From assembly GCA_902774365.1 (NCBI GenBank), contig CACYHX010000004.1, positions 1 to 64,000 of the forward strand: a stretch of 64,000 nt of DNA, in the 5' to 3' direction. Every line of letters begins with the position of its first letter. Positions within the stretch are counted from its first letter, which is position 1. Source of the stretch: an uncultured Bacteroidia bacterium (lineage in GTDB: Bacteria > Bacteroidota > Bacteroidia > Bacteroidales > F082). Made by a program: the position numbers and the translations under genes. Below, piece after piece: positions 36,384 through 44,806 of the stretch. The notes under the pieces were generated by a model that saw nothing but the letters and a program-made list of their open reading frames with translations, had not been told where the DNA came from and did no database searches.

Positions 36384-37913
36384 ATGAAAAAGATTAGACT
36401 CTTCTCTCCTTCCCGAATAGCTATATTATGCATTGTTCTTCTTTCTATCATGGTTCCCTCCCAAGCACAAACCTTCATCGGGACGGCTGGAGATGGGCTC
36501 TGGTCGAATACGAACAATTGGCTCGATGGCGTGAAACCCGATGGGATGTTTTCCGAGGCGACCATTTCAGCCGACGTCATCATTGACGAAGACATAAGCA
36601 TCGGAACGCTCACCAATGCTGGTAATTACTCTCTCACCATCCTATCAGGGAAGACACTGATTGTGAATGTTGCCATTTACTGGGACGGCAACGACTTTAT
36701 TCTTGAAGACAACGCCGAACTGGTTTACGGTGAGCCAATACACGTCCTATTAAAAAAGAAAATCAACGCCTACCATGCAGACAACCATATATGGAATCTG
36801 ATCGCCTCACCGGTGAGCGAAGACATACAACCTTCAACCGAAAACGGTTTTCTCACCGAACCCGAAACGGGCTATGCGCTGTATTCCTTTAATGAAAACG
36901 CGGCAATTTGGACCAACTACAAAGAGTCTCCATTCGCGATCGAGCACGGAAAAGGTTACTTGTATGCCAACGCTTTGGACACCACCTTGCTATTTGAGGG
37001 AACCACGGTTGGATATAGTGCAGAAACCACCCTACCCTATCATGAGGAGAACGGGGCGCTTGCAGGCTGCAATTTCATAGGCAACCCCTTGCCTTGTTAT
37101 GCTTTCCTCAACCGAAGCTATTATGTTCTGAGCGAAGAAAGCAACTCGCTGATTGCGGTGGCCAATTCTGCGACCAAAAGCATAGCACCATGCACTGGAA
37201 TTTTAGTTGATTCAAACGGTCCTGAAGACAACAAGGTCAATTTCAGCTACATGCCGTTTTTCCAATATCTAGGTTCTCAAGGGTATATAGAAATCACGGC
37301 AGCCAAATCCAATGCGCCTACCCTGGTACTCGACCAGGCACTACTTAATTTCAACCCAGAAGATGACTTGGCCAAATACGCCCTGTTTGAAAACTCGCCC
37401 AAAGTTTATTTCACCAAAGACGGCAAAGACCTGGCAATTCTCAGCATCGACAGTGTAGATGTTCAGCCCCTCAAATTCAAAGCCTTTGAAAACGGCACCT
37501 ATACCCTGCATTTTGAGCTCAAACAATTGAGCCCAATTTACCTACATCTCATCGACAACATAACCGGGGCCAACATCGACTTGCTGACCACACCTAATTA
37601 CACCTTCAACGCCACTACCACCGACTATGCCTCGCGTTTCAAATTGATTTTTGACCCACATTATGGCATTGAAGAGGACGGCCCTTCGTCAGACTCTGGG
37701 ACCTTTGCGTATTATACGAATGGTGAAATCGTCATCAATGATGTAGAGGCGTGCCATGGCGCTTCGCTACAGATTGTGGATATGACGGGACGTGTAATCA
37801 TGAAGAGAGACGCGATTAATCGCGTCTCTACAAGTGATTGGGCCAAAGGCGTTTATGTGTTGCGTCTCACCACCGCCCATGGCGTCAGGACACAGAAGAT
37901 GGTGATTGAATAA
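36384..37913 (+). CDS. Secreted T9SS cargo protein
   Basis: A 509-residue exported protein of unknown function. Residues 1-29 form a signal peptide (LCIVLLSIMVPSQAQ). GDGLWSNTNNWLDG then begins a beta-rich region that resembles surface-layer or autotransporter-like repeats. The last ~75 residues are a T9SS type A-like sorting domain (GEIVINDVEACHGASLQIVDMTGRVI...GVYVLRL...TQKMVIE). A palindromic repeat at 37807-37828 encodes part of this domain (RDAINRVST). The ATG at 36384 follows its own promoter; the open frame upstream is not used. It converges on the outer-membrane receptor gene, one base away. Confidence 0.75.
   Translation: MKKIRLFSPSRIAILCIVLLSIMVPSQAQTFIGTAGDGLWSNTNNWLDGVKPDGMFSEATISADVIIDEDISIGTLTNAGNYSLTILSGKTLIVNVAIYWDGNDFILEDNAELVYGEPIHVLLKKKINAYHADNHIWNLIASPVSEDIQPSTENGFLTEPETGYALYSFNENAAIWTNYKESPFAIEHGKGYLYANALDTTLLFEGTTVGYSAETTLPYHEENGALAGCNFIGNPLPCYAFLNRSYYVLSEESNSLIAVANSATKSIAPCTGILVDSNGPEDNKVNFSYMPFFQYLGSQGYIEITAAKSNAPTLVLDQALLNFNPEDDLAKYALFENSPKVYFTKDGKDLAILSIDSVDVQPLKFKAFENGTYTLHFELKQLSPIYLHLIDNITGANIDLLTTPNYTFNATTTDYASRFKLIFDPHYGIEEDGPSSDSGTFAYYTNGEIVINDVEACHGASLQIVDMTGRVIMKRDAINRVSTSDWAKGVYVLRLTTAHGVRTQKMVIE
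37807..37828. repeat. Palindromic repeat inside the T9SS sorting domain
   Basis: A perfect 22-base palindrome with half-site GAGACGCGATT, followed by TAC. A second copy with one changed base pair is at 51159-51180. Here it is read in frame and adds RDAINRVST to the variable loop of the sorting domain. Confidence 0.8.
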
Positions 37914-37914
37914 A

Positions 37915-40380
37915 TTACATTCCACCCATGCCCTGAGGTGCACTGCCTGATTCACCCTCGCCTTGGCGAGCCCTCTGCTCCAGTTCCATCTTACCGAAAC
38001 GGAAGGTCAAGCCGACGGAGACGCTGCGGCTGTTGTACTTCGAATTAGAGGTGGACTGCACATACGGGCTGTTGTTTGTATTGCCCCAACTGTTCCAGTT
38101 GAAGATATCGTTGGCGTTGACATACACTGACAACTTGCGGTCGAAGAAGTCGGCGCGAAGGCCGGCATTGATGCCATAGCGGGCATGACGCTCGCTGAAC
38201 AAGGACTGCGTCGGGGAACTGTAATAGCCCGAAGCCGTCACCTCAAGTTTGTTCCACAGTTTGGCCCAGAGATTCAGACGGAAACTGTACGACCACTTGT
38301 TGGACTCGTAAGGGTTGCCGTTATATTCGGTGTAAATGTAGGAATCGTAAAGGTTGGCATAGAAGCGCAGGTTGAAGAAACCACTCGGGCGATACATCAC
38401 GTTGGCCTCCAAGCCCGTGCTGTGGCTCTTGCCCACGTTGACCGGATATGAATACTGAACCACTCGGTTGTATAGCCAATGGTATTCCGACAAGGATATT
38501 GTGTTGACATCGTTGGTCTTGCCTCGATAGTAAGCCGACAAGCCCACCGAACCGAACTTGTCCCAGTATTTGGTCCAGCCCGCCTCAACGGAATGGGTGT
38601 AGATGCGCTCCAAGTCGGGGTTACCCGTGCTGTAATCATCTTCGTGATACATGGGGAACTTGCTCAATTGCGCTGCTTCGGGAGCGGCAATGCGCATCGT
38701 GTAACTCAACCTGAAGTTGTGCATCGACTTGGTGCGATACGACAGGTGCAGCGACGGCCTGACGCTGAAGAAAGGCGTATGGAAATCGTAATTGGTGGTG
38801 TCATTAGGGAAAGAGGAGAGATATTTGCCGCTCACCAACTCACTGACGAAACGCACACCAGGCTTGATTGTAAAGCCACCGAACTTGTGCTGCACGGTGA
38901 TGAAAGCCTCGTTGTTCAGTTTGCTGAACCTGGCCTCGTAGGAACGGTAAACGTCGTTTTCCCAATTGTAAGGGCCGATGAAATTCGGGTTGGTTACGGT
39001 GTCGGTAACGAGGATTTCCGTTTCAGGGTCGTAGCCAATCGTGTAGCCGACCGAAATCTCTCCGTTCTCGGAATAAGGGCGGTTATAGATGATTTCGCCC
39101 TCCCCACCTATAGAACGATCTCCGCCGTCCTGCCGCATCACCTTTTGATAGGCCGTCGGTGAGGTGAATTCCCTTGTAATCGCACCTGTATTGCGATAGC
39201 CCCAGCCCATGCCGTTGACGCTAACGGAAAGATTGTGGCCATTGTTGTCGAACTTATGCTGGTAGTACAAGCCACCGTTGGCAAAGAAACTGCGGCTTCG
39301 CGCACTGCTGTTTTCGTGTATGTTGGTCAACAAAGTGTCGGGGAAAAACTCTTCCCTCATCATCCACGCGTCGTTGGTCTGGGTGCTCCAATTGGGCCAT
39401 CCGCCAAGCCAGAGGTTCAGGCTGTTGGCCGTGTCAATCTCATAATCGATGCTGAAAAATCCGCCCGCGTTGTAGCCTGGGTTATTGTATTTCGACGAGT
39501 CGATCTCGTGGCTGGCCAACACACCTTCATCTGTGAACAAGGATTGATCCACAGAATAACGGCCTTTCCAAACGGAATAGCCACCGTTGACGTAAGCGTT
39601 CACCGTCAGTTTTTCGTTCGACCACACATAGGAAGCCCACGGGCCGACGTAAGGATTTGTCGAGGCGTTCACGCCAAAGCTGAAGAACTCGTTCTTTTGG
39701 ATTTTGGCATTGGTCACGATGTTGATGATGCCGTCGGCCTTGGAGCCGTAGCGGGCCGAGGGGTTGGTGATGACCTCCACGCGGTCGAGGCTGTTGGCGG
39801 GCAAGGTTTGGATGTAAGTCTTAAGGTTCTCTGCGGTCATGTGCGAAGGCTTGTCGTTGATCCACACCTCGACACTTGAGGTGCCGCGCAAAGTGATGTT
39901 GCCTTCCACGTCGACCTCCACGCCGGGCGCGTTCTGCAAGGCATCGGACAGCGTACCCGTCTGGATGCTCGGGTCTTCGGCGACGTTATACATGGTCTTC
40001 TCCCCTTCCACAGCAAACATGGGCCGTTTCTCGGTGATGGTCACCTCGCTGAGTTTGGTGGAGCCTTCCTTGAGTTTCAGTTGGCCGAGGTCTTGCTTCC
40101 CATTCACGGTCAGTTCTTGCTCAAAGGTCTGGAAGCCGATAGCAGAGACGGTTAAACGATAGTCGCCGTTGGGAGCCAACAATTCGAACTTACCCTTGTC
40201 GTCGGAAGCGGCACCGCTGACGAAGACACTGTCGGCCTGACGGAACAAGCCTACATTGACGAAGGGAATGCCCTTGCCGTTGGCATCCTCGACGATGGTA
40301 CCTGTGATTTTGTTTTGGGCAAAAGCCGTAGATGAAAGAGTCAATAATGCGATAATGAAAGGTAGAACTAGTTTTTTCAT
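37915..40380 (-). CDS. Outer-membrane beta-barrel protein with plug (TonB-receptor-like)
   Basis: An 821-residue protein of the outer membrane beta-barrel family 3 type. It has a signal peptide (ALLTLSSTAFAQ), an N-terminal carboxypeptidase-regulatory-like domain (KITGTIVEDANGKGIPFVNVGL), a plug-like domain (SDALQNAPGVEVDVEGNITLRG...LDRVEVITNPSARYGSKADGIINIVT) and a long C-terminal barrel. The C-terminus is Gly- and Gln-rich. Such proteins import or bind large substrates. The substrate is unknown. An ECF sigma factor and a membrane protein lie just upstream on the same strand. Confidence 0.88.
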   Translation of the reverse strand: MKKLVLPFIIALLTLSSTAFAQNKITGTIVEDANGKGIPFVNVGLFRQADSVFVSGAASDDKGKFELLAPNGDYRLTVSAIGFQTFEQELTVNGKQDLGQLKLKEGSTKLSEVTITEKRPMFAVEGEKTMYNVAEDPSIQTGTLSDALQNAPGVEVDVEGNITLRGTSSVEVWINDKPSHMTAENLKTYIQTLPANSLDRVEVITNPSARYGSKADGIINIVTNAKIQKNEFFSFGVNASTNPYVGPWASYVWSNEKLTVNAYVNGGYSVWKGRYSVDQSLFTDEGVLASHEIDSSKYNNPGYNAGGFFSIDYEIDTANSLNLWLGGWPNWSTQTNDAWMMREEFFPDTLLTNIHENSSARSRSFFANGGLYYQHKFDNNGHNLSVSVNGMGWGYRNTGAITREFTSPTAYQKVMRQDGGDRSIGGEGEIIYNRPYSENGEISVGYTIGYDPETEILVTDTVTNPNFIGPYNWENDVYRSYEARFSKLNNEAFITVQHKFGGFTIKPGVRFVSELVSGKYLSSFPNDTTNYDFHTPFFSVRPSLHLSYRTKSMHNFRLSYTMRIAAPEAAQLSKFPMYHEDDYSTGNPDLERIYTHSVEAGWTKYWDKFGSVGLSAYYRGKTNDVNTISLSEYHWLYNRVVQYSYPVNVGKSHSTGLEANVMYRPSGFFNLRFYANLYDSYIYTEYNGNPYESNKWSYSFRLNLWAKLWNKLEVTASGYYSSPTQSLFSERHARYGINAGLRADFFDRKLSVYVNANDIFNWNSWGNTNNSPYVQSTSNSKYNSRSVSVGLTFRFGKMELEQRARQGEGESGSAPQGMGGM

Positions 40381-40478
40381 AACAAAAGAGTTTTGTAAAG
40401 TATTAACTTTGATTGGTTTGCTTTTCGTATTTGATAGCGTAATTATTATTTGTAGTGTATTAGTAAACTATCACACTG

Positions 40479-40509
40479 CAAAAGTACGGCTTTTTTCTTA
40501 GCTCTCAAG
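40479..40509 (-). promoter_or_regulatory. Promoter of the outer-membrane receptor gene
   Basis: On the minus strand TACTTTTG (40479-40486) has a TTG at 40506-40508 about 19 bases upstream. The leader to the ATG at 40380 is about 95 bases. It is a housekeeping-type promoter, not obviously an ECF one. Confidence 0.6.
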
Positions 40510-40543
40510 AAAAAAGTTTATTGTTTTACGAAAAAGTTAGTAA

Positions 40544-41626
40544 TCATTGTTTAATCAATCGATTGCAAAAGTCTTCCAATTCGTCTTTCGACCAACTTGG
40601 ATCGGCATTGATGAAGAAACAGCCGTTTTCGATAGCACTTTGGATGTACCATTCCTGAACCACCTCCTCATCCATGAAAAGCGCCGCACGATGACCTTTC
40701 ATATCAGAAGTAAAAATGTGCCATAGAACACTCGCTTGGGGAGTGAGATAGACGATAATTGCGGTCGGCTTGTCTTCTTTTCTGAATAGGCGGGAACTAC
40801 AGGTCACGGTTTGCACCATAGGTTGACCGACCCCTGAGCTGATGTGAAAATAGCTAACGCTGTCGTCAATCACACGAATCTCCATCTTCCCTTCGGAGGT
40901 TGTGTCGTTTTCAGGACGGGTATAGACAGTGGGCTTCCCAAGTTGATAAATCAAAAACATGCTTCCGACAATCACTAGAATCAATCCTCCCAAAAAGTAC
41001 CAAAAGATGTAGCTTTTCTTAGAAGTGGGTCTCCCCTCGATGGTGTCGATTTGTCGGATAACATTGTTGCAATGACCTACAAAGTTGCGATATGCCAAGA
41101 TGGCAAAGACCAGCATCAATACCATGGCGAAGCCAAGCGACCATATCTTATCCATGAATTGCGGGCCATGGAGCTGTAGGCTGTCAATCTTTTCTATTGT
41201 TACAGCAGTTACAAACAAGAAGCCCACAAGGATGATCAGGGTAGTGTAAATGGCGTATCCTGTTTTCAGTTTCTGCATGTTCTGCGAAAGCGTCAGTAAG
41301 TCGGCATTCTCCATCACCTGCCGTCGTGTTTTGCGGGTGAGCCTCATCTCAACCACAATCATTACAGCCGACAGCAGGAAAAAGCCGATAGCAAAAGCCC
41401 ACTGGCCCCAAAAGGCATAATAGGCAAATCCGAGAACCGCAAGAATGGAATAGGTAATTAATGCTGTTTTCCTGTATTTCACAAAAAAGTCGACATCTGT
41501 CTGTGTAGCCGATTTCATCAGCCTGTCGTTGACGATTTCCTGCTTTTCGAACTGCTGTTTCAGCGTTTCGTAATCCGCTTTCAGCCGTTCAAGTTCGGAG
41601 AGATTATTGTTATCTTGGTTTTCCAT
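40544..41626 (-). CDS. Membrane protein downstream of an ECF sigma factor
   Basis: A 360-residue protein of unrecognised family. An N-terminal coiled-coil-like region (LERLKADYETLKQQFEKQ) precedes four to five hydrophobic segments (about 54-88, 121-143, 160-178 and 211-231). A soluble C-terminal domain of about 125 residues follows (TVTCSSRLFRKEDKPTAIIVYL). It starts 12 bases after the sigma factor gene and may act as its membrane partner, possibly an anti-sigma factor. No anti-sigma domain is recognisable by eye. Confidence 0.55.
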   Translation of the reverse strand: MENQDNNNLSELERLKADYETLKQQFEKQEIVNDRLMKSATQTDVDFFVKYRKTALITYSILAVLGFAYYAFWGQWAFAIGFFLLSAVMIVVEMRLTRKTRRQVMENADLLTLSQNMQKLKTGYAIYTTLIILVGFLFVTAVTIEKIDSLQLHGPQFMDKIWSLGFAMVLMLVFAILAYRNFVGHCNNVIRQIDTIEGRPTSKKSYIFWYFLGGLILVIVGSMFLIYQLGKPTVYTRPENDTTSEGKMEIRVIDDSVSYFHISSGVGQPMVQTVTCSSRLFRKEDKPTAIIVYLTPQASVLWHIFTSDMKGHRAALFMDEEVVQEWYIQSAIENGCFFINADPSWSKDELEDFCNRLIKQ

Positions 41627-41638
41627 GATGATTCCCTT

Positions 41639-42127
41639 TCATTCGTTTTTCGACATTTTCACCAGTTTGTCCTTGATGCGCGCCAGCCTCACCCCAACAT
41701 TGTTCGGCGTGATACCGATGATGGCACCAATTTCATCGTAAGTGATGCCTTCGAGCCAAAGCAGGATGAGGCTTCGGTCGATGAGGTCGAGGCGCGAGAT
41801 GCGGTCGTAGAGTTCGCGGATTTGCTGCGTCTTGGGGTCGTCGGCCTCGTAAGGGTCGATGTCCACCGTCAGCGGCACGGTCTCGATACGCCGGCGTTCC
41901 TTCTTGTCCTGGTTGATGGCCGTGTTGAGCGCGACGCGATAGATCCAAGTCTGTGCGGTGCTTCGGCCCTCGTAGTTGTCGAAGCCGTTCCAAAGCCTGA
42001 TGAGGATTTCCTGAAACAGGTCATCGATTTCGGCCTTGTTGCGCGAGAACATGTAGCACACCGTGTAGATGGTCCGCTTGTGCTGCCGCACCAAAAGTTC
42101 ATACTGATGTTCCTTGTCGTTGTTCAT
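41639..42127 (-). CDS. ECF RNA polymerase sigma factor
   Basis: A 162-residue sigma-70 family protein with region 2 (NKAEIDDLFQEILIRLWNGFDNYEGRSTAQTWIYRVALNTAI) and region 4 (LDLIDRSLILLWLEGITYDEIGAIIGITPNNVGVRLARIKDKL). It lacks regions 1 and 3, as ECF factors do. The genes it controls are not known; the membrane protein downstream is probably co-transcribed. Its promoter is divergent from prfB. Confidence 0.93.
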   Translation of the reverse strand: MNNDKEHQYELLVRQHKRTIYTVCYMFSRNKAEIDDLFQEILIRLWNGFDNYEGRSTAQTWIYRVALNTAINQDKKERRRIETVPLTVDIDPYEADDPKTQQIRELYDRISRLDLIDRSLILLWLEGITYDEIGAIIGITPNNVGVRLARIKDKLVKMSKNE

Positions 42128-42165
42128 AATGCGTTTTTCGTTGCAACGTTCATCATGTTAGACAA

Positions 42166-42173
42166 CAAAGGTA
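42166..42173 (-). promoter_or_regulatory. Promoter -7 box of the sigma factor gene
   Basis: On the minus strand TACCTTTG matches TAnnTTTG and is 38 bases before the ATG at 42127. Confidence 0.55.
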
Positions 42174-42203
42174 GGGATTTATTACAAACTGAGAGATTTT
42201 TCT

Positions 42204-42211
42204 TAATTTTG
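42204..42211 (+). promoter_or_regulatory. Promoter -7 box of prfB
   Basis: TAATTTTG matches TAnnTTTG and lies 30 bases before the ATG at 42242. Confidence 0.6.
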
Positions 42212-42241
42212 CAGCCTCAAAAGACAAACACCTATATTAAA

Positions 42242-43358
42242 ATGATCACTGCTGACCAACTTAAAGACTTATGTAAGAGGATTGATGCCTTGAGGAGGTA
42301 TCTTTGACGTCGACAGACGTACCATCGAAGCTCAGGAATTAGACGAAAAGACCCAAGACCCGCAGTTTTGGGCTGATGCCAAGGCCGCCGAAGCCACCAT
42401 GAAGAAGGTGCGCGAGGTGAAGGGCTGGCTTAACGGTTACAAGGAAGCCGAAGACGCAGGCAACGACCTCGCCGTGCTCTTCGATTTCGCCAAGGAAGGC
42501 GAGGCCACCGAAGAAGAAGTGGACGAGCAATACAACGCCACCATCCAAATCGTGGAGAACCTGGAGTTCAAGAACATGCTGCGTGAGGAAGCCGACCCCA
42601 TGAGCGCCGTATTGAAAATCAACGCGGGCGCAGGCGGCACCGAGGCCCAAGACTGGGCACAGATGCTCATGCGCATGTATATGCGTTATGCCGAAAACCA
42701 CAAATACAAACTCACCATCTCCAACCTTCTGGAAGCCGACGAGGCCGGCATCAAGTCGGTGACGATGAAACTCGAAGGCGACTATGCCTACGGCTACCTG
42801 AAAGGCGAAAACGGCGTCCACCGCTTGGTGCGCGTCAGCCCGTACAACGCCCAAGGCAAACGCATGACCTCGTTCGCCTCGGTGTTCGTCACCCCGCTCG
42901 TCGACGACACGATTGAGATCGTCGTCGAACAGTCACGTCTGTCGTGGGACACCTTCCGTAGCGGCGGTGCCGGCGGTCAGAACGTGAACAAGGTGGAGTC
43001 GGGCGTGCGCTTGCGTTACCAATACAAAGACCCCTACACAGGCGAGGAAGAAGAAATCCTCATTGAGAACACCGAGACCCGCGACCAACCCAAGAACCGC
43101 GAGAACGCCTTGCGCCTCTTGAAGTCGCAACTCTACGACCGCGAGATGCGGCACCGTATGGAGGAGCAGAACAAGATTGAGGCGGGCAAGATGAAGATTG
43201 AATGGGGCAGCCAAATCCGCTCCTATGTCTTCGACGACCGCCGTGTGAAAGACCACCGCACCAATTATCAAACCTCCGACGTGCAAGGCGTCATGGACGG
43301 CAACATCGATGCATTCTTGAAGGCGTACCTCATGGAGTTTGGAGGCAAAAAAGAATAA
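42242..43358 (+). CDS. prfB: Peptide chain release factor 2 with programmed +1 frameshift
   Basis: RF2 ends translation at UGA and UAA. The first 21 codons (MITADQLKDLC...) end at a TGA at 42305-42307 in AGGAGGTATCTTTGAC, the classical RF2 shift site: an internal Shine-Dalgarno sequence, CTT slippery codon and TGA followed by C. After a +1 shift at CTT, reading continues from GAC at 42306 to a stop at 43356-43358, giving 371 residues. The GGQ motif is at about 244-246. The recognition tripeptide reads SPY (199-201), where E. coli has SPF. The last codons form the attachment site of the downstream integrative element. Confidence 0.97.
42293..42308 (+). promoter_or_regulatory. RF2 autoregulatory frameshift site
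   Basis: AGGAGGTATCTTTGAC joins an internal Shine-Dalgarno sequence, the CTT slippery codon and an in-frame TGA with C after it. When RF2 is scarce, ribosomes shift +1 here and make more RF2. Confidence 0.95.
43338..43358 (+). repeat. attL core: end of prfB
   Basis: The core begins TTTGGAGGC and ends with the prfB stop codon TAA. It is identical to 48493-48513. The codons before it differ only by synonymous changes between the two ends (TAC CTC ATG GAG here, TAT CTG ATG GAA there). Confidence 0.85.
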
Positions 43359-43396
43359 TCTGTTTTTCAAACATTTACAAGTCGTTTTCTTTTAAT

Positions 43397-43462
43397 AAAA
43401 CTTAAACATATCGGCATAATTCTTGTATTAAACTTAAACGATACCTTAATCAAAACTTAATC
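43397..43462 (+). repeat. Left-arm repeats, likely recombinase binding sites
   Basis: AAAACTTAAAC at 43397-43407, AAACTTAAAC at 43430-43439 and AAAACTTAATC at 43452-43462 are direct repeats between attL and the integrase gene. A further copy is at 48409-48419 near the other end. This placement is that of arm-type sites. Confidence 0.65.
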
Positions 43463-43465
43463 GAA

Positions 43466-44806
43466 ATGCCGAAAAAACAAAGTGCAAGTATCTCATTGAA
43501 GATGCTGAAAAAAGAAAAGGACGGAAAACACCCTATCGTTTTACGTGTGTGTTGGAAGGGTCAAATCGCCTCCCGATACACTAATGTATGGGTCGAGCCT
43601 AAGTATTGGAACGGAACAGAAATCAGCAAGAAATGCCCCAATTATGCCGCCTTGAACATTCTATTGAAGAAAGTATATAATGAAGCGGATGGGAGGCGTT
43701 TAGACTATGAAGCAAAAGAAATTGAGTACACAGCATACGACATCGTTTCTGAAAAAGATATTCCAAAATGCAAGTTAGAGTTTTCCGCTCTTTACCAAGC
43801 ATTAGTTGAAGAAAAGAAACTTAGAGCTCCAAACAATTATCATAGAACATATAAGAAACTGAAGGAATACAGCCGTCTTAGCGAAATCCAACTCACAATG
43901 CTCACCGCTGAGTACTTACAAGGATTTGCCAATTGGATAGTACAACAAGGATTGAAAAACGGCTATGCTGCCTTCTGCCTTCGATATATCCGCTCCGTAT
44001 GGAACTATGCCATTAAAGAGCGACTTGTTTCCGCTGATGACTACCCCTTTGGCGATAACAACGGCTTTTGGAGGAGGTACAAGCAAGATGAACGCAAAAC
44101 GGCTATTACAAAGCACCAATTAGCAGGCATTATTGGCTATTTCTGTGAAGTGTATTATGACAAGAGCTCTATGCTTATGGGAATAATACAGCCCAAAAGT
44201 ACGGTCAAATACGATTCACTATATAGTTATTGGTTTGCCTTGAATTTTTGGCTTACTATCTACTATATGCAAGGCCTATCCCCCATAGATGTGCTTAATC
44301 TAAAACGAAATCAAATTCAGTACATCAAGGATGATAATGATGAAGGATATTATCGTATTACATGCGTTAGGAGAGCAAAAACAGGTGTTGAAGTGCCAAT
44401 AGCAATCAAAGCAGATGGAATTGTGGACTTGCTCATCACGCCATACTATCAGCGCAAGGATGGCGAATATCTATACCCCCTTTTCAACCATTTACCCAAA
44501 GGAACGAGCAAGGAAACCGCAAAAAACAATCTTATTGCATACAATAGCAAGACTTTGAAAGTAATATGGCAAAGAATAAACAAATATGCCTTTGACCACG
44601 GTTGGCAAGATTGGGAAGATATACCAAGCGACACTACCCTTTATTCCGCACGGCACTCTTTCGCTACGCATTACTTGGAAAGTGGCGGTAATGTGGTCGG
44701 TTTGGCAACAATGCTCGGCAGAAAAGTAGCAAACATTGATGTTTATGTGAAGCAATTAACAAGCGATGATTATATCTTGAATCTTAAAAAGGATATGGCA
44801 TTATGA
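43466..44806 (+). CDS. Tyrosine recombinase (integrase), atypical catalytic residues
   Basis: A 446-residue integrase of the Bacteroidota phage/transposon type. An N-terminal arm-binding region (SISLKMLKKEKDGKHPIVLRV) and a SAM-like core-binding domain (about 100-210) precede the catalytic domain. Lys305 (RAKTG), Arg396 (SARHSFATH) and the nucleophile Tyr427 (NIDVYVKQL) are present. The first catalytic arginine seems replaced by Gln269 (YYMQGLSPID, where relatives have RG), and the late His/Trp position reads Arg419 (LGRK). It lies next to attL and overlaps the next gene by four bases. Confidence 0.9.
   Translation: MPKKQSASISLKMLKKEKDGKHPIVLRVCWKGQIASRYTNVWVEPKYWNGTEISKKCPNYAALNILLKKVYNEADGRRLDYEAKEIEYTAYDIVSEKDIPKCKLEFSALYQALVEEKKLRAPNNYHRTYKKLKEYSRLSEIQLTMLTAEYLQGFANWIVQQGLKNGYAAFCLRYIRSVWNYAIKERLVSADDYPFGDNNGFWRRYKQDERKTAITKHQLAGIIGYFCEVYYDKSSMLMGIIQPKSTVKYDSLYSYWFALNFWLTIYYMQGLSPIDVLNLKRNQIQYIKDDNDEGYYRITCVRRAKTGVEVPIAIKADGIVDLLITPYYQRKDGEYLYPLFNHLPKGTSKETAKNNLIAYNSKTLKVIWQRINKYAFDHGWQDWEDIPSDTTLYSARHSFATHYLESGGNVVGLATMLGRKVANIDVYVKQLTSDDYILNLKKDMAL

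Noticed and set aside
37680-37702. A possible third copy of the CCCTTCGA...TCAGGG palindrome (GGCCCTTCGTCAGACTCTGGG)
   Set aside because: The two arms pair poorly and the peptide it encodes (GPSSDSGTF) is plausible for the domain junction, so the likeness may be chance.
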